Shown here: positions 36,712-44,860 of the stretch, piece by piece
Numbering within the stretch: the first letter of the stretch is position 1
Layout of the letters: each line of letters opens with the position of its first letter
Source of the DNA: Bacteroidia bacterium
GTDB lineage: Bacteria; Bacteroidota; Bacteroidia; Cytophagales; Cyclobacteriaceae
DNA: 64,000 nucleotides
Direction: 5' to 3'
Assembly (NCBI GenBank): GCA_030425425.1
Contig: JAUIAO010000026.1
Location: forward strand, 1-64,000
Made by a program: the position numbers and the translations under genes
The notes under the pieces: model-generated
The model's database searches: none
What the model was told of the DNA's origin: nothing
What the model saw: only the letters and a program-made list of their open reading frames with translations

Positions 36712-37046
36712 TCCCCTTCCCAAAAATTAACCCCTTAGTCAAAAACATCAACTCCTCAGTGTAAAACAATAAGCGCTCTTTACTCAACTACATACTCTCA
36801 GTGAATGACAATAAGTGATCGATGCTAAACAACATCCCCTCGATCGAAAACAACAAGTACTAAAATGTTGACAACAACCCCTCGGTCAAAAACAATCAAT
36901 TCTAAATGCTTAACAATAACCCCTCTGTGAATGACAATGAGTACTCATTTGAAAAAAAACAACCTCGAAATGGACAAAGTCAACCCCACTATCACCAAAA
37001 ACAACCTCTGAGCAAAAACTACTGCTCACCAATCAACTACTCACTA
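36712..37046. repeat. Degenerate 21-bp tandem repeat with 42-bp higher-order period
   Basis: About sixteen 21-bp units run without gaps. Clear units start at 36733, 36754, 36775, 36796, 36817, 36838, 36859, 36880, 36901 and 36922; one 20-bp unit then shifts the register to 36963, 36984 and 37005. Conserved columns are CTC at positions 2-4, T at 7, and AACAA followed by T/C-A-A near 12-19. Odd and even units differ, giving a 42-bp period (for example CCTCGGTCAAAAACAATCAA at 36880). The plus-strand frame carries stop codons at the same place in several units, so it is not coding. It fills the 426-bp gap (36622-37047) between convergent genes; 36622-36711 is AT-rich with no feature seen. Confidence 0.85.
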
Positions 37047-37047
37047 A

Positions 37048-38298
37048 TTAACAATCCACTACCCCACCAAAAATCACCACGGCATTGTGGCCTCCAAACC
37101 CAAAGGAGTTACTCATCGTATATTTCACTTCTTTCCTTTGTGCTTCCCTAATTACCAGATTCAATGAATCAGGTATTTTGGGATCAATTTTCTGAGTATT
37201 GATTGTTGGGGGAATAATTCCTTCATTGATGGCCTTGATAGACAATATGGCTTCAACAGCTCCTGCCGCTCCCAGCAAATGACCGGTCATAGATTTAGTC
37301 CCACTGATGTGAAGGTTTGGGGCTTTGTCTCCAAAGACAGCTGCGATTCCACCCAACTCATTCAAATCTCCAACCGGAGTGGATGTTGCGTGTGCATTGA
37401 GATAATCAATATCATTTGGGTTTAAACCAGCCTCTTCCAAAGCCAATTCCATGGCTTTGATAGCTCCTTTTCCACTGGGATCGCTAGAGGTCATGTGGTA
37501 GGCATCAGCTGTACCGGAAGCACCAAGCACTTCCGCATAGATCTTTGCTCCTCTGGCTTTTGCATGTTCATACTCCTCTAAAATCAAGGCTCCCGCCCCT
37601 TCTCCTAATACAAAGCCATCTCTGGTCGCATCAAAAGGTCGTGAAGCACTATCTGGAAAGTCATTCCTTGTACTCAAAGCTTTAAGGGCATTGAACCCAC
37701 CAACTGTCGCTTCCGTGATACTGGCATCAGAACCTCCAACCACGAAAGCTGTGGCCTTACCTAATCGGATGTAATTGACCGCATCCATGATTGCTGAATT
37801 AGTAGATGCGCAAGCGGTAGCAACCGTCTGGACAATTCCCTGTAGACCAAATCGCATAGAAATCAAACCTGCAGCCATATTAGCCAAAGTCTTGGGCATA
37901 AAGAAAGGATTGAAACGAGGACTGCCTCCGCCATTCACGTATCCTTTCATTTCCTCCTCGAATGTTGGGAAACCGCCTTGACCCGTTCCCCAGAGCACAC
38001 CAACCTTAAACGGATCGATTGTGTCCAAATCCAATCCACTGTCCTTGATCGCTTCATCTGATGCACACACTCCATATTGAGTATATAAATCCATCTTTCG
38101 GGCTTCCTTGCGGTCAATTACCTGAGTTACGTCAAAGCCTTTCAGCTCACAGGCGAATTGTGTTTTAAACCCACTAGCATCAAATCTTGTGATCGGTGCT
38201 GATCCAGATTTTCCTGCCACGGCATTTTTCCAAAAAGTCTCTACCTTATTTCCGATAGGTGTCAAAGCCCCTAATCCAGTCACTACTACGCGTCTCAA
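37048..38298 (-). CDS. fabF: Beta-ketoacyl-ACP synthase II
   Basis: 416 residues, opening MRRVVVTGLGALTPIGNKVE. The active-site Cys is in VATACASTNSAIMDAVNY (about 161-178); the two His are in DYLNAHATSTPVGDLNEL (about 301-318) and SGTKSMTGHLLGAAGAVEAI (about 334-353). GFGGHNAVVIFGG closes the fold. FabF extends acyl-ACP by two carbons in fatty acid synthesis. No ACP gene is adjacent. A well-spaced Bacteroidota promoter lies upstream. Confidence 0.95.
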   Translation of the reverse strand: MRRVVVTGLGALTPIGNKVETFWKNAVAGKSGSAPITRFDASGFKTQFACELKGFDVTQVIDRKEARKMDLYTQYGVCASDEAIKDSGLDLDTIDPFKVGVLWGTGQGGFPTFEEEMKGYVNGGGSPRFNPFFMPKTLANMAAGLISMRFGLQGIVQTVATACASTNSAIMDAVNYIRLGKATAFVVGGSDASITEATVGGFNALKALSTRNDFPDSASRPFDATRDGFVLGEGAGALILEEYEHAKARGAKIYAEVLGASGTADAYHMTSSDPSGKGAIKAMELALEEAGLNPNDIDYLNAHATSTPVGDLNELGGIAAVFGDKAPNLHISGTKSMTGHLLGAAGAVEAILSIKAINEGIIPPTINTQKIDPKIPDSLNLVIREAQRKEVKYTMSNSFGFGGHNAVVIFGGVVDC

Positions 38299-38343
38299 AT
38301 TCTTCTATTTTATTTTTCTGAAGGGGGTTATGTTGTCGGGCGG

Positions 38344-38375
38344 CAAAAGTACCTGTCGTATATATAGTAACCAAA
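38344..38375 (-). promoter_or_regulatory. Bacteroidota-type promoter of fabF
   Basis: On the minus strand a TTTG (38375-38372) is followed after 20 bp by TACTTTTG (38351-38344) and then C. Both boxes and the spacing fit the -33/-7 consensus. Transcription would start near 38337, giving a leader of about 39 bases before the ATG at 38298. Confidence 0.7.
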
Positions 38376-38471
38376 AGTTTTCTTGGTCCTGAAAATTTTT
38401 TGTCTTTCACGTAAATTCATGCTTCTAATTATATTGCAGCAGAATTAATTTTTCAATTTAGAAGAATCCCC

Positions 38472-40064
38472 ATGAAAACAACATTACCTCTAATTGCTTT
38501 ACTATTCATGACCTTCAGCTGTACTCAATCAGAACAGAATCAAGAAGAAAAACCCCTTCCAAACAGATGGCCCAATGCTGTAACTTATGAAATATTCGTT
38601 CAGTCTTTTTGTGACAGCAATAATGATGGCATTGGTGACTTTAATGGTTTGACATCTAAACTCGACTATCTGGAAGATTTAGGAGTAGAAGCAATCTGGT
38701 TGATGCCAATCAACCCTTCTCCTTCTTATCACAAGTATGATGTAACCGATTATTATGGAGTTCATCCGGATTACGGTACGATGGATGACTTCAAAAACCT
38801 TGTGAATGAAGCTCATGCCCGAAACATTAAAATTATCATGGATTTGGTGATCAATCACTGCTCTAGTGAACATCCTTGGTTTTTGGATGCATTGAACCCG
38901 GAAGGTGAGTACAGAGATTACTTCGTGTGGGCGACAATGGAAGAAATTGAACAGGAAGGAATTCTGGAAAAAGAAAAGACCGGTGATAGTGACAACATCA
39001 GACAATGGAATGAAGTGGAAGGGCAAGACGAACTGTATTTTTCTTTCTTTTTTAGTGGAATGCCGGATTTGAATTATGACAATCCACAAGTGAGAGAGGA
39101 AATGTTCAATGTGGGAAAATTCTGGCTAACACAAGTGGGCGTAGATGGATTCAGACTGGATGCTGCTAAGCACATTTACCCGGATCATCGCGCTCAGGAC
39201 AGTCATGCTTTTTGGGTGGAATTCAAAGAAAAAATGGAGTCTTCTAAGCCAGATATGTACATGGTTGGGGAAGTTTGGGCTGATCTCCCCACCCAAAGCC
39301 CATATGCGGAAGGATTCTCCGCATTATTCAATTTTGACCTTGCTTTCTCCATGTTGGAAACAGTAAAAAATGAAAAAACCATCGCCGCAACAATAAATAA
39401 AGATTCATGGAAATTGTTAGAAGGTAGTTCTCCCATTTTGCTGTATCAGGAAAGTACCAAAGCATATCAGGATTACAATCCTGAATTTATCAATACTACC
39501 TTTCTGACTAATCATGATCAAAACAGGGTGATGTCATTTCTGGAAAACGATATAAACAAGGCAAGATTGGCTGCTTCTATCCTACTGACTTTGCCCGGAG
39601 CACCATATCTCTATTATGGAGAAGAAATAGGTATGCGAGGTGCTAAACCCGACCCTAACATACGAGAGCCTTTTCTTTGGTCAGCTGACCATGACTCTTG
39701 CCGTGCTTCATGGATCAATGCTGAATTTTCTACGAACAAAACAATCATTCCTCTAGCTCAGCAAAAAGAAGAACCCACTTCCATTTACCATCTATATAGA
39801 AACCTGATCAGATACCGAAGAGCATCGGATGTAATGAGTCTGGGAGATGTGGAAATGGTGGATTTTGGTGATGAGCAAGTGCTGGCATTCAAAAGAAATC
39901 ACCATAATGAATCACTTTTAATTATCCATAATCTAAGTGGAGAAGAGAAGTCATTCGATGATTTACAGGAGTTTGTAAAAATTGAATTGGCAAGCGATCC
40001 GGAACAAAAGAATGAAGGAAAAATTGTTTTGAAAGGCTATCAATCATTGATTCTTTCGAAGTAA
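38472..40064 (+). CDS. GH13 alpha-amylase-family lipoprotein
   Basis: 530 residues. Lipoprotein signal MKTTLPLIALLFMTFSCTQS (lipobox TFSC). The (beta/alpha)8 barrel shows the GH13 regions: DLVINHCSSEHPWF (region I), GFRLDAAKHIY (region II, nucleophile Asp), MVGEVWADLPT (region III, acid Glu) and FLTNHDQNRVMSF (region IV, Asp). YEIFVQSFCDSNNDGIGDF near residue 43 has the calcium-binding-like loop of oligosaccharide-acting members. It would hydrolyse or transfer alpha-glucans at the envelope. It is a single gene, divergent from fabF, with no SusC/D pair nearby. Confidence 0.9.
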   Translation: MKTTLPLIALLFMTFSCTQSEQNQEEKPLPNRWPNAVTYEIFVQSFCDSNNDGIGDFNGLTSKLDYLEDLGVEAIWLMPINPSPSYHKYDVTDYYGVHPDYGTMDDFKNLVNEAHARNIKIIMDLVINHCSSEHPWFLDALNPEGEYRDYFVWATMEEIEQEGILEKEKTGDSDNIRQWNEVEGQDELYFSFFFSGMPDLNYDNPQVREEMFNVGKFWLTQVGVDGFRLDAAKHIYPDHRAQDSHAFWVEFKEKMESSKPDMYMVGEVWADLPTQSPYAEGFSALFNFDLAFSMLETVKNEKTIAATINKDSWKLLEGSSPILLYQESTKAYQDYNPEFINTTFLTNHDQNRVMSFLENDINKARLAASILLTLPGAPYLYYGEEIGMRGAKPDPNIREPFLWSADHDSCRASWINAEFSTNKTIIPLAQQKEEPTSIYHLYRNLIRYRRASDVMSLGDVEMVDFGDEQVLAFKRNHHNESLLIIHNLSGEEKSFDDLQEFVKIELASDPEQKNEGKIVLKGYQSLILSK

Positions 40065-40131
40065 AATTGAACCTTTTCTATTCATAATTTCATTTTGGAT
40101 ATTGTATGTATCAGACTTTTATAGGATTTGG

Positions 40132-40139
40132 TAAATTTG
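40132..40139 (+). promoter_or_regulatory. Possible -7 box (TAAATTTG) for the toxin-antitoxin pair
   Basis: TAAATTTG fits TAnnTTTG and ends 13 bp before the antitoxin ATG, so the leader would be only about 7 bases. No good -33 element is seen. Confidence 0.35.
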
Positions 40140-40152
40140 AATAAATATCACT

Positions 40153-40353
40153 ATGGTAACGGTTCACATCAAAGAAAATAGCAAACAGGCCAAAGCACTT
40201 TTAGAAATGCTTAGGACTTTTTCTTTTGTGGAGTTTGAGGAGAATCCACGATACAATTCAGAAACAGAAAAAGTTATCGAAGACGCTCGTTCGGGAAAGG
40301 GGATTATCCATACGGAAAGTCATGAGGATCTGATGGCGAAGTTACGTTCCTAA
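40153..40353 (+). CDS. Antitoxin of a YafQ-type toxin-antitoxin pair
   Basis: 66 residues. The N-terminus (MVTVHIKENSKQAKALLEML) is a short strand followed by a helix, and the C-terminus is charged and probably flexible (IIHTESHEDLMAKLRS), as in antitoxins that wrap their toxin. It resembles the short DUF2683-like antitoxins of Bacteroidota. Its stop and the toxin start share one base (TAATG), so translation is coupled. It should bind the toxin and repress the operon. Confidence 0.75.
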   Translation: MVTVHIKENSKQAKALLEMLRTFSFVEFEENPRYNSETEKVIEDARSGKGIIHTESHEDLMAKLRS

Positions 40354-40625
40354 TGTATCAGATTGATCTAACCACAAAATTTAAAAAGGACTACAAACTA
40401 GCTCTAAAAAGAGGTTTACCAGAAATTGAACTAGAGAAGGTTTTGAAAACACTCAGACAACATGGAAAACTTCCTTCTGAGTATAAAGCTCACAAGCTAA
40501 AAGGAAAATATGCCGGGCTTTGGGAATGTCACATTCAACCAGATTGGCTATTGATCTGGGATCAGGATGACGTAATTAGACTCATTACTTTAGTAAGAAC
40601 AGGTAGTCATAGTGATTTATTTTAA
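40353..40625 (+). CDS. YafQ/RelE-family mRNA interferase toxin
   Basis: 90 residues. The fold landmarks are TTKFKKDYKLALKRG (about 7-21), LPSEYKAHKLKGKYAGLWEC (about 37-56), HIQPDWLLIWDQDDVIRLIT and the C-terminal RTGSHSDLF, whose His is the catalytic residue in YafQ. These toxins cut mRNA on the ribosome when the antitoxin is lost. Length and residues look intact, so the toxin should be functional. Confidence 0.88.
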   Translation: MYQIDLTTKFKKDYKLALKRGLPEIELEKVLKTLRQHGKLPSEYKAHKLKGKYAGLWECHIQPDWLLIWDQDDVIRLITLVRTGSHSDLF

Positions 40626-40711
40626 TCAATTTTGTCTCTCATTAAATGATATTATTTTAATTGGGAATACCCTGTTAGAATGAATATTTCAACCCAAACA
40701 AATACCCCAAA

Positions 40712-41599
40712 ATGCAAAACATATCAGTAATCGGTTCAGGTACGATGGGCAATGGCATTGCGCATGTTTTTGCCCAGCATGGCTATCAAGTTTCATTGAT
40801 TGACATCTCCGAGACTGCCTTAGAAAAAGCCTTGGCAACTATTGGCAAAAACCTGGATAGGCAAATTGCCAAGGAAAAAATCACAGAAGCAGACAAAACA
40901 GCCACACTTGGCAATATCACAACTTTTACTTCGGTCGAGGAAGGAGTAAAATCGTCTGACTTGGTCGTTGAAGCTGCCACAGAAAACTTTGAGATCAAAA
41001 AACAGATCTTCAAAACGATGGACGAAAATGCTCCGACTTCAGCCATTTTAGCAACGAACACATCCTCTATTTCAATTACCAAAATTGCCGCAGAGACCAG
41101 TCGTCCCGGACAAGTAATTGGCATGCACTTCATGAATCCAGTACCGATCATGAAACTGGTAGAAGTGATCAGAGGTTACGCCACTACGGATGCTACCACG
41201 GCTTCCGTCATGGAATTATCAAAGAATCTTACTAAAGTTCCGGTAGAGGTGAATGATTATCCGGGATTTGTGGCCAACAGAATACTGATGCCTATGATCA
41301 ATGAAGCGATTTATAGTTTGTTTGAAGGAGTGGCTGGAGTAGAAGAAATAGACACGGTAATGAAGCTAGGTATGGCACACCCAATGGGACCTCTTCAGCT
41401 AGCTGACTTCATAGGATTGGATGTATGCCTATCGATTTTGCATGTGCTGCATGATGGTTTTGGCAATCCTAAATACGCACCTTGCCCACTATTGGTGAAT
41501 ATGGTCACCGCAGGATATAAAGGCGTAAAAACAGGTGAAGGATTCTACAAATACACTCCGGGCAGTAAAGATCTGGTGGTAAGTGAAATGTTTAAATAA
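40712..41599 (+). CDS. 3-Hydroxyacyl-CoA (hydroxybutyryl-CoA) dehydrogenase
   Basis: 295 residues. The NAD-binding motif is VIGSGTMGNGIAHVFAQHGY (about 5-24). ATNTSSISITKIA and GMHFMNPVPIMKLVEVIRG (about 138-156) form the active site with the catalytic His of GMHF; DYPGFVANRILMPMINEAIY and MGPLQLADFIGLD follow. It oxidises 3-hydroxyacyl-CoA to 3-ketoacyl-CoA, as in fatty acid breakdown or butyrate metabolism. It is a single gene ended by a strong terminator. Confidence 0.93.
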   Translation: MQNISVIGSGTMGNGIAHVFAQHGYQVSLIDISETALEKALATIGKNLDRQIAKEKITEADKTATLGNITTFTSVEEGVKSSDLVVEAATENFEIKKQIFKTMDENAPTSAILATNTSSISITKIAAETSRPGQVIGMHFMNPVPIMKLVEVIRGYATTDATTASVMELSKNLTKVPVEVNDYPGFVANRILMPMINEAIYSLFEGVAGVEEIDTVMKLGMAHPMGPLQLADFIGLDVCLSILHVLHDGFGNPKYAPCPLLVNMVTAGYKGVKTGEGFYKYTPGSKDLVVSEMFK

Positions 41600-41620
41600 T
41601 ATAAATCAATGCCTTAAACG

Positions 41621-41655
41621 AACAAGAGCAGTTAACTGAACTGCTCTTGTTGTTT
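41621..41655. terminator. Intrinsic terminator between convergent genes
   Basis: A perfect 13-bp stem (AACAAGAGCAGTT with its complement at 41639-41651) closes a 5-base loop and is followed by GTTTTAT. It serves the dehydrogenase gene and, since the stem is symmetric with an A-rich flank, may also serve the opposite strand. Confidence 0.85.
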
Positions 41656-41692
41656 TATATCACTTAAAAAAAGTATGGATTCTCAAAACACT

Positions 41693-42262
41693 TTACATCC
41701 CTAACCTACGCTGCATCATATGCTCTACAACAGCACAGAGTTTACGAGGGGTCATTGTTCGCCAATTAACAATCTGTAATGGTCCACCAAAGTTGATGTA
41801 TTGATCGATCTCATAATGTGACATTTCTGACTCTACAAAATCACGAAAATTTGTTGCAGCTATCCATCCATCTTCCACTTCTTCAAACCACTCTTCATAA
41901 TAGCTCTCATCGCTACCATGGAAATTGAGAATGTTCTCACCGATGAGAATGAACTTATTGAGCCCGGATTCCAACAAACATTCTATTAGATTTCGCTTAA
42001 GGAGCATGATATCATTATTAATGGCATCATTCCATTCTCCAATAAATTCCAAAATAACATATCCTTCCTCATAATTGGCATAGAGGATTTTTACATAGAG
42101 CGTCTCTGACCCAAAAAAATCCCAACCAGGATCGATGAAATACCCATATATGTTTTCAGAATACAAATCATAATTGTATTCTTTTCCATAAAATGGCGAA
42201 TACTCATCCTGGCTGGAATCATAATATTGTAACCAATTGCTATATGGCTCTATATCGTGCAA
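41693..42262 (-). CDS. Conserved-looking acidic protein, unknown
   Basis: 189 residues, no signal peptide, strongly acidic (YYEEWFEEVEDGWIAATNFR near residues 121-140). The start is a TTG directly after the TAA of the nuclease gene, with no base between, so translation is probably by reinitiation. I believe similar proteins beginning MHDIEP and containing IGEWNDAINNDIMLLKR are widespread in Bacteroidota, but I know of no function. It ends 38 bp before the 41.6-kb terminator, read in the opposite sense. Confidence 0.75.
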   Translation of the reverse strand: MHDIEPYSNWLQYYDSSQDEYSPFYGKEYNYDLYSENIYGYFIDPGWDFFGSETLYVKILYANYEEGYVILEFIGEWNDAINNDIMLLKRNLIECLLESGLNKFILIGENILNFHGSDESYYEEWFEEVEDGWIAATNFRDFVESEMSHYEIDQYINFGGPLQIVNWRTMTPRKLCAVVEHMMQRRLGM

Positions 42263-44785
42263 TTAGCGAATAATTACTTTTGAATAATAGTTGTCTTGCT
42301 CTGTATGAACTAGAATAAAATAAACCCCTGTTGCGATATTTGACACGTCTATTGAGTTCTCTTTAGGTCTTCTTTCACTAATCAACTCACCACTCAAATT
42401 GTACAACGTAACCAGTTTTGCTTTGGCACCATTCAAGTATAAATTAATCTGCCCCTCAACCGGGTTCGGATAGACCATATCTGACTTATGCTTAGCAGAA
42501 GCAATTATCACTTCTTCGATATTCGAAATATCTTCTAATGATCTAGTGAATAACTGATAGGTTTCATTATCCTGGCCCACATACCCAATCATATCAAATG
42601 TTCCTTCTGGAATTTCTGTATCAATCAAAGGGTGTGTGGTAGTACCAATTCTTAAAACAGTAGAACCGGTTTCATCTGCAATCGTATAATTTCCAGCTGC
42701 AAAAACTCCAGTCTCCGAAATACTAACTCCTGTTACACTGACAAGTTCCGACTCATATTCCTCTCCAAATTCACTGATAGTTACTGTTTGTGGTTCAGGC
42801 AATGCATTTCCCTTATTCAAAACTTCGTATTTCACTGATTCAGCGATTTCGAATAAACCATTGTAATCCACCACTTTTCCACTCACAACTACACTATCAC
42901 CGGTTTCCAAATCAGCTGTAAGATTACCAATGTCCAATCCTCTGACGATTAAACCTGCCGTACCATCAAAAACTGCTCGGTTTGCGGAGTTGTTGTTTTC
43001 ACCACCAATTACAAGTCCTCTGACCTTCACGGATTCTCCAACTGCCTTCATCCTGGCATCTGCAATAGATATCTCCTCTAACTCAACAGGCTCCTCCTCA
43101 GATGGTGACAGGTCACTGGTATTGCGCGGTGTAATCTGATAATCATCTACAAACTGTCCAACATATCCTACAACATCATATTCACCTGGAGGAATTGTGG
43201 TTCCTACCAATGGGTGACCTGAGTTTCCGATTCGGAATGTGATCGTTCCTGTTCCATCACTGAGATCAAAATTTCCATCCGATCCTCCACCTGCAAACTT
43301 TTTACCTGCATCGGAAAATGTTGCATTTTTAATCACAACTAATTGTGACTCATAATTTTCTCCAATCTCAGCAATTGTTAATACTTTAGGCTCCGGAAGC
43401 TGGGCATCACTGGAAATGAGAGTCACTTCCATAGGCACTTGATTGATTTGTAGCAAATCAGCATACTCTTTCAATGCACCACTTACTACAACACTGTCAC
43501 CAATTACCAGAGGTGCGGTTTGATTTGTTTCACCATCAGGGCTTCTAATTACAATTCCGGCTGTACCATCGTATAGGACTCTGCTCGTACTACTGTTATT
43601 TTCTCCTCCGAGGATTACACCTGTAACATTCACCACTTCACCTAATTGCTTCGTTCTGGCTTCTGCAATAGTCATTAAGCTAGCCTCTCCTTCCTTACCT
43701 TTTACTTCCAGACTTACAGTGGAGAGATTAGTAGATTCATGGGTGATATTTTTTGTAAAAGTTTCACCATCTGCTTGTTCTGGCTCGAATTTCACATATA
43801 CGGTGAAGTCTTCTTTGGTTTCACCATTAGCATGAGAAAGTGTCAGGGTATTAGAAAAAGAAGAGTTATCTAACGAAAGATAAAACGGCGCTTCCACGGA
43901 TACCGTAACATCTGCTTCCAAATTATAAGCATTGACTACATAGTTTTGGGTATAATCACCTCCAAACTCTACAGCACCGAAATCAGCAGTGAAAGAAGAC
44001 TCATCCAGCGCTAAAAATGGTCCGGAAACGTCTCCCCAGATTGCACTTACAAACTCAGGATGATCTACAAACGGATTTCTGTTTTCTTGATATTTATATA
44101 CTCCGTCATTCCGCTCCCGTTCTGCATCATCCACAGGATCAATGATATGCCACCTCAGCAAGGTATAAAGTACGCCTAATTCAGGGTCAGGAGACCAAGT
44201 CTTGTAATCAACCAATTCCAGATCAAGACGGCTGCTCTCATATCGGGTATCCATATACATTAAGATTCTTGCTACATCACCTTTAATCTCATCTCTTGGT
44301 TCCCAGTATTCACTTGTGGTGTAGGTGTCAGGAGCTTCACCTTCTTCATTTGCCGCGATATGGGCAACATCATTAAAGTCTTTATTACTCTTATTTGTGT
44401 TGACACTGGCATCCGAAGGGCGTAAGTTGACACAGTCGGTATAAGCAGTATCAGTCTCCTCTGGGAATCCATGAGATTTTGGCCAGGTATGTTCTCTATT
44501 CCAGCCATCACCACCAGAATTAAAGGATGATTTAGGAATAGAATTATTCTTGTAAAACATGATGATATTGTCTGGATTATTAGGATCCTCATCAAGATCC
44601 CGTAAAATCACATCTCTAAACTCAGAGTATGACCTCACTTTATGATCTCTAATAATTTTGTGTAGCTGCATTTTTAAATCCTGACCAGCCAATCCATCTG
44701 TTCCGTCATAATAACCATCAGGAATCTGGGCACCGGCCGAAGCAATAAATAAAAATGCTACTAGGAGGTTAATGTACTTTTTCAT
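42263..44785 (-). CDS. T9SS-exported endonuclease I with OB-fold domains
   Basis: 840 residues from the ATG at 44785, which gives the signal peptide MKKYINLLVAFLFIASAGAQ; a longer frame to 44830 adds nothing. The nuclease domain (about 20-255) has WNREHTWPKSHGFPEE and NLRPSDASVNTNKSNKDF, as in endonuclease I (beta-beta-alpha metal type). A beta-sandwich follows, then two homologous OB-like domains starting ASLMTIAEARTKQLGEVVNV and EISIADARMKAVGESVKVRG. The last 70 residues (YPNPVEGQINLYLNGA, ending GVYFILVHTEQDNYYSKVII) are a type A T9SS sorting domain, so it is exported to the surface or medium to cut DNA. It lies downstream of a terminator-like hairpin in the TonB unit. Confidence 0.9.
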   Translation of the reverse strand: MKKYINLLVAFLFIASAGAQIPDGYYDGTDGLAGQDLKMQLHKIIRDHKVRSYSEFRDVILRDLDEDPNNPDNIIMFYKNNSIPKSSFNSGGDGWNREHTWPKSHGFPEETDTAYTDCVNLRPSDASVNTNKSNKDFNDVAHIAANEEGEAPDTYTTSEYWEPRDEIKGDVARILMYMDTRYESSRLDLELVDYKTWSPDPELGVLYTLLRWHIIDPVDDAERERNDGVYKYQENRNPFVDHPEFVSAIWGDVSGPFLALDESSFTADFGAVEFGGDYTQNYVVNAYNLEADVTVSVEAPFYLSLDNSSFSNTLTLSHANGETKEDFTVYVKFEPEQADGETFTKNITHESTNLSTVSLEVKGKEGEASLMTIAEARTKQLGEVVNVTGVILGGENNSSTSRVLYDGTAGIVIRSPDGETNQTAPLVIGDSVVVSGALKEYADLLQINQVPMEVTLISSDAQLPEPKVLTIAEIGENYESQLVVIKNATFSDAGKKFAGGGSDGNFDLSDGTGTITFRIGNSGHPLVGTTIPPGEYDVVGYVGQFVDDYQITPRNTSDLSPSEEEPVELEEISIADARMKAVGESVKVRGLVIGGENNNSANRAVFDGTAGLIVRGLDIGNLTADLETGDSVVVSGKVVDYNGLFEIAESVKYEVLNKGNALPEPQTVTISEFGEEYESELVSVTGVSISETGVFAAGNYTIADETGSTVLRIGTTTHPLIDTEIPEGTFDMIGYVGQDNETYQLFTRSLEDISNIEEVIIASAKHKSDMVYPNPVEGQINLYLNGAKAKLVTLYNLSGELISERRPKENSIDVSNIATGVYFILVHTEQDNYYSKVIIR

Positions 44786-44812
44786 ATTTGAATTTTCATG
44801 TTGACTACAAAT

Positions 44813-44843
44813 AAAAAAAGGGCTGCTCAAAGCAGCCCTTTTC
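44813..44843 (-). terminator. Intrinsic terminator between surface lipoprotein and nuclease genes
   Basis: A 10-bp stem (AAGGGCTGCT at 44818-44827 with its complement at 44831-44840) with a 3-base loop runs, on the minus strand, into a T7 tract. It lies 17 bp after the lipoprotein stop and 27 bp before the nuclease ATG, too close for a separate standard promoter, so it may act as an attenuator that lowers nuclease expression. Confidence 0.85.
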
Positions 44844-44860
44844 TTAAGATAAAATTATCA

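Noticed and set aside
36712-37046. CRISPR array
   Set aside because: Units follow each other without unique spacers and differ from each other; no cas genes are nearby.
36906-37151. Small plus-strand coding frame across the repeat
   Set aside because: It comes from the repeat and then runs antisense into fabF; no start signal and no family sequence.
41693-42262. Immunity protein for the secreted nuclease
   Set aside because: The position and acidity invite this, but the sequence looks like a conserved Bacteroidota protein found widely, and an exported nuclease needs no cytoplasmic inhibitor.
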